Source: Armatimonadota bacterium
Lineage (GTDB): Bacteria > Armatimonadota > Zipacnadia > Zipacnadales > UBA11051
NCBI GenBank assembly: GCA_003542955.1
Contig: DPJP01000009.1
Coordinates: 1-8,873, forward strand
Length of the DNA stretch: 8,873 bases
Direction of reading: 5' to 3'
Both the position numbers and the translations under genes were made by a program. Positions 6,297 through 8,873 of the stretch are shown piece by piece. Within the stretch, counting starts at the first letter, position 1. Every line of letters begins with the position of its first letter. Under the pieces are notes generated by a model. That model was given only the letters and a program-made list of their open reading frames with translations, did no database searches and was not told where the DNA came from.

Positions 6297-7526
6297 ATGC
6301 GATTGCTCATTCCCGTCTTCTCCCCGCCTATTGAGACATGGGGCGGGTTGACGCGCAGTCTTGCGCTTGCCGAGGCCGCCGAGGCCGCCGGTCACCAGGT
6401 GGCATTCTGCGCCTCCGGCCCCCAGGAGGAAGCCCTGCGCCGGCGCGGTCGCGATGTCCACTCGATGCCCCTGCCGCGCGTCTTCGGCCTGCCATCGCCG
6501 GTATCGCGGGCGCTTGTGAAGCGCTCCCAGCGGATTGTCCTGCCCGTCCGGGCGGGCGGGCAGATCGGGAGCCTCTGGAGCCTGCTGGTGATGGCCGGCA
6601 TGGCGCGCGAGACGTACCTCCGTGCCCTTGTGCGTGCCGAGTTGGATGCCGCGGACCAGTTCGGCGCTGATGCCATGCTCACCGAGCTTGACCCCGGCGC
6701 CTACATCGCCGCCGCGGTCGCCCGCATCCCCATGATCACAACCTATGCCAGCATCGCGACCGACGGTGTCGGCTCATGGGCATGGCGGCGCGTCTGCGCG
6801 GCGGTCGAGCCGGTGCTGCGGGATCACGGGCTTGCGGGCGTCCCCCCGCAGGAGTTGTGTTTCTCCGAGGAGGTCCTCAAGATCGTCCCCTCGATCCCCG
6901 CGCTCGAAGAGATCAGCCCCGATCGCCACGATGTCCGCTACGTGGGGCACCTGCTCGGATCCATCCAGCCCTCGATGTGCTCGCGGTTCCCGATTGAGCC
7001 GGACCGCCGCTATGTGTTCGTCTATGTCGGCACGGGCTCGGTGTCGCTCTCGAAGCTGCGGCGGCTCCTGCCCCGCGTCTTCCCGCCCGACGGCCCGCTC
7101 AAGTGCGTTGTCGGGGCCCAGAGCATCGAGCAGTTCTCTGTCAAAGACGGCGTCGAGTTCTGGCCCTATGTTCCCGCGGAGACTCTCCTCCCGCACTGTG
7201 ACTGGACCATCTGCCACGGGGGGCACAACACCATCACGCAGTCGCTGCTCTATGGCGTGCCGCTGATTGTCTTCCCGGGGCCGATCTTCGAGCGGCGCTA
7301 CAACGCCCGCCAGGTTGCGCGAGCCGGGGCCGGCGTCATGGGGGAGCACAACCAGGCACGTCCGGGGTGGCTGTGCGATGTTGTCGAGCGGCACGACGAG
7401 TACGCCCCGGTCGCCGCCGAGTTGGGCTGCAGAATCCGCGATTACGGCGGCGCTCCGGCCGCCATTCGGGCCATCGAGGAGTGGGTCGGCGTCCGCGACG
7501 GCCTCAGGGCGCCGGCTCCGCAATAA
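6297..7526 (+). CDS. GT-B glycosyltransferase, MGT/UGT-like (GT1 type)
   Basis: 409 residues from the ATG at 6297. The protein begins MRLLIPVFSPP and continues with LAEAAEAAGHQVAFCASG, the usual first strand and helix of MGT-type glycosyltransferases. An upstream GTG at 6267 would add ten residues with no resemblance, so 6297 is preferred; AGGTG at 6281-6285 is a rather distant ribosome site. The C-terminal Rossmann domain has YVGTGS (243-248), LLPHCDWTICHGGHNT ending at 312 and FPGPIFERRYNA (326-337), the nucleotide-sugar binding region of GT1-like enzymes, with His307 and the GG pair at the diphosphate-binding position. No signal peptide or membrane helix is seen, so it is cytosolic or peripheral. 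The acceptor is probably a hydrophobic small molecule or lipid by analogy with relatives; sugar and acceptor cannot be read from the sequence. It follows the membrane methyltransferase gene by 49 bases. Its last 23 bases overlap the convergent LarA-like gene. Confidence 0.85.
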   Translation: MRLLIPVFSPPIETWGGLTRSLALAEAAEAAGHQVAFCASGPQEEALRRRGRDVHSMPLPRVFGLPSPVSRALVKRSQRIVLPVRAGGQIGSLWSLLVMAGMARETYLRALVRAELDAADQFGADAMLTELDPGAYIAAAVARIPMITTYASIATDGVGSWAWRRVCAAVEPVLRDHGLAGVPPQELCFSEEVLKIVPSIPALEEISPDRHDVRYVGHLLGSIQPSMCSRFPIEPDRRYVFVYVGTGSVSLSKLRRLLPRVFPPDGPLKCVVGAQSIEQFSVKDGVEFWPYVPAETLLPHCDWTICHGGHNTITQSLLYGVPLIVFPGPIFERRYNARQVARAGAGVMGEHNQARPGWLCDVVERHDEYAPVAAELGCRIRDYGGAPAAIRAIEEWVGVRDGLRAPAPQ

Positions 7527-8766
7527 GACGCCGCGCCTTGTGAACAGCCAGCACCGTCGCGGCCTCTCCGGCGTGCTCCACCGCCCACCGTAGCGCCTGC
7601 TCCGGCTCCGCCGTGGCGTCGACGAAGCTGTCCTGGAGGTCCTCGGCGAGCATAGGGTTGGTCAGGACAATCACCCGCACGCCCTGCTCGACGATCGGCT
7701 TCGCCAGAATCCTCGCCCCATGCGCGCCCAGGCTGAACTGCGCCCTGTCTGAGGCCCGCCGCAGCACCTCCTCCGGGCTGTAGCGCAGGAGCCACTCCGA
7801 GAACACGGCCTCCGCGCCCCAGCGCTCGGGCGCCTCCGCGACGATGATGATCGCTCCGCCGTCCTCGACCAGCGCCGATGCCGGTATGATCGCCTTCTTC
7901 CCCTGCACCAGGTCGCAGTCATACGGATGGCCGCCCACCGAGGAGATCACGATCCCCGCGCGCGGACTGCGCACCCGGAAGATACCGCCGGACAGCCGGC
8001 AGCCCTCCCTGTGCGCAACGTGCCTGTCCCCGGCGACGATGGCCGCAATCTCGTCTTCGGGGCCGATGACCCCGTAGAGGATGAAATGCAGCGGCAGCTC
8101 CCGCGCGAACTCCTCCATGTCCTCGCTCATCGGGTTACCAGCGAGGATGCCGGCGCCGGTGCCCGGCTGCGTGATCAGGTAGTGATTCGCATCCACTGAC
8201 TCGTGCCATGCCATGCCCGGCAGCAGCATCTTTCGCCCGCCCGAGAAGCCCGGCATGTAGGTCGGCTCGATCGAGCCCACGGCGAGCACCAGGTCATAGT
8301 CGAAGATGCAGCGGTTGACCCTGATCGGCGTCCCGCGCGAGGTCACGCCAAGCTCGATATGCGCCGCGGCGTCAAACGAATTGTGGAGGATGATGCGATG
8401 GCAGGAGACGATCCGCTCGCCGAGGTGTGCGTGCAACTCCGCATCTGTCATCGGGCGGTGGCGGCCCGCGGCGATGGCGATATCCGCCTTGATGCCGTGT
8501 GAGGCAAGCTCATCTAAGAGCGGCTCGAGCAGTGGCCGGGGAGAGGGCCGCGTGAAGTCCACCGTCAGCACGAGCGCCGTCGATGCGGCCTGACACAGCT
8601 CCCCGAGCGGTGGAGAGCCCAGCGGCGAAGCCAGCGCCCGCAGGCTCTCCGCGTACGGGTCTGAGATCTGCTTTGGGGCGGCAGGCCGCAACTCTCCCAG
8701 CAGGCGCCCGTCGGGTATGCTGAACTCCACCTCACCATGTCCGTACTGCAGCGCAACCCTCGGCAT
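7504..8766 (-). CDS. LarA-family nickel-pincer-dependent racemase/epimerase homologue
   Basis: 420 residues from the ATG at 8766, which has GGGAG eight bases upstream; a GTG immediately before it (8769) is the alternative. The family invertly swaps or epimerises alpha-hydroxy acids by hydride transfer to a nickel-pincer nucleotide covalently bound to a lysine. Visible motifs are DFTRPSP (70-76, Arg73), AAGRHRPMTDAEL (100-112, His103), GFSGGRKMLLPG (173-184, Lys179), NH (194-195, His195) and DLVQGKK (285-291). Aligned from memory with Lactiplantibacillus plantarum LarA at a constant offset of five, His103, Lys179 and His195 match His108, Lys184 and His200. The second catalytic histidine, His174, is replaced by Thr169 (IEPT instead of the usual IEPH/IESH). 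The fold and probable cofactor site are therefore retained, but plain lactate racemase activity is doubtful. No larB, larC or larE cofactor genes are in the window. The substrate is unknown, so I do not use the symbol larA. Confidence 0.85.
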   Translation of the reverse strand: MPRVALQYGHGEVEFSIPDGRLLGELRPAAPKQISDPYAESLRALASPLGSPPLGELCQAASTALVLTVDFTRPSPRPLLEPLLDELASHGIKADIAIAAGRHRPMTDAELHAHLGERIVSCHRIILHNSFDAAAHIELGVTSRGTPIRVNRCIFDYDLVLAVGSIEPTYMPGFSGGRKMLLPGMAWHESVDANHYLITQPGTGAGILAGNPMSEDMEEFARELPLHFILYGVIGPEDEIAAIVAGDRHVAHREGCRLSGGIFRVRSPRAGIVISSVGGHPYDCDLVQGKKAIIPASALVEDGGAIIIVAEAPERWGAEAVFSEWLLRYSPEEVLRRASDRAQFSLGAHGARILAKPIVEQGVRVIVLTNPMLAEDLQDSFVDATAEPEQALRWAVEHAGEAATVLAVHKARRLIAEPAP

Positions 8767-8774
8767 CACTCAGT

Positions 8775-8779
8775 CTCCC
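8775..8779 (-). promoter_or_regulatory. Ribosome binding site of the LarA-like gene
   Basis: The minus strand reads GGGAG here, eight bases before the ATG at 8766 and five before the GTG at 8769. The spacing favours the ATG, but both starts are possible. Confidence 0.5.
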
Positions 8780-8796
8780 GGTGCTTGCTCTACGGC

Positions 8797-8819
8797 TGGG
8801 GTCAGGTCTTGAAAACTCA
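8797..8819. repeat. Possible REP/RAYT-type repeat end
   Basis: The stretch beginning TGGGGTCAGGTCTTGA and continuing AAACTCA resembles a sequence I recall at the ends of dispersed elements near REP-associated or IS200-like transposase genes in many environmental genomes. Only one copy is visible, so its repeat nature cannot be shown from this window. Confidence 0.35.
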
Positions 8820-8866
8820 TTTTTGGCCAATCTCAGGGGGGATAGCGACATGACAAGGGAGCAAAA

Positions 8867-8873
8867 ATGAATT
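8867..8873 (+). CDS. Possible start of a plus-strand gene at the right edge
   Basis: An ATG at 8867 is preceded by GGGAG at 8857-8861 with a five-base spacer. Only ATG-AAT and one further base are visible, so the product is unknown. A six-codon frame (8850-8870, peptide MTREQK) with its own purine-rich GGGGGGA upstream (about 8836-8842) ends in an ATGA overlap with this start, which would allow coupled translation. This rests on start signals alone. Confidence 0.25.

Overview
The window is GC-rich bacterial DNA with five protein-coding genes: one cut by the left edge and four complete. A possible sixth gene starts in the last seven bases. I see no rRNA, tRNA, CRISPR array, phage gene or insertion-sequence transposase. 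The gene mix (heparinase-like secreted protein with CxxC pairs, LarA-type enzyme, MGT-like glycosyltransferase, large STAND-type NTPase with a repeat tail) recalls uncultured Planctomycetota or Armatimonadota-like genomes. That placement is an impression from protein style, not a measurement.

Layout: (1) 1-1059, minus strand, the N-terminal part of a secreted heparinase II/III-like protein, leaving the window at base 1. (2) 1060-1424, a divergent intergenic region holding two 75-nt imperfect hairpins of identical geometry in opposite orientation, which looks like a REP/BIME-type repeat pair. (3) 1425-5498, plus strand, a 1357-residue protein: DUF4062-like N-terminus, P-loop STAND NTPase, then eleven intact plus one decayed 48-residue TPR-like repeats. 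(4) 5499-5776, a non-coding gap with a small hairpin. (5) 5777-6247 and 6297-7526, plus strand, a four-helix membrane methyltransferase of the isoprenylcysteine carboxyl methyltransferase type followed 49 nt later by a GT-B glycosyltransferase, probably co-transcribed. (6) 8766-7504, minus strand, a LarA-family (nickel-pincer) racemase/epimerase homologue, convergent with the glycosyltransferase and overlapping its 3' end by 23 bp. (7) 8767-8873, a spacer with a sequence resembling another REP/RAYT-type repeat end and a possible plus-strand start at the edge.

The genes do not form one obvious pathway. The methyltransferase and glycosyltransferase may modify the same lipid or small molecule. 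The STAND protein stands alone and is the best candidate for something unusual: its order of DUF4062, NTPase and superhelical repeat sensor matches the logic of NLR-like signalling or defence proteins and recalls animal NPHP3, TEP1 and NWD1. Its function is inferred from architecture only. Two other points deserve attention: the mirror-image hairpin pair, and the replacement of one of the two catalytic histidines in the LarA homologue by threonine.
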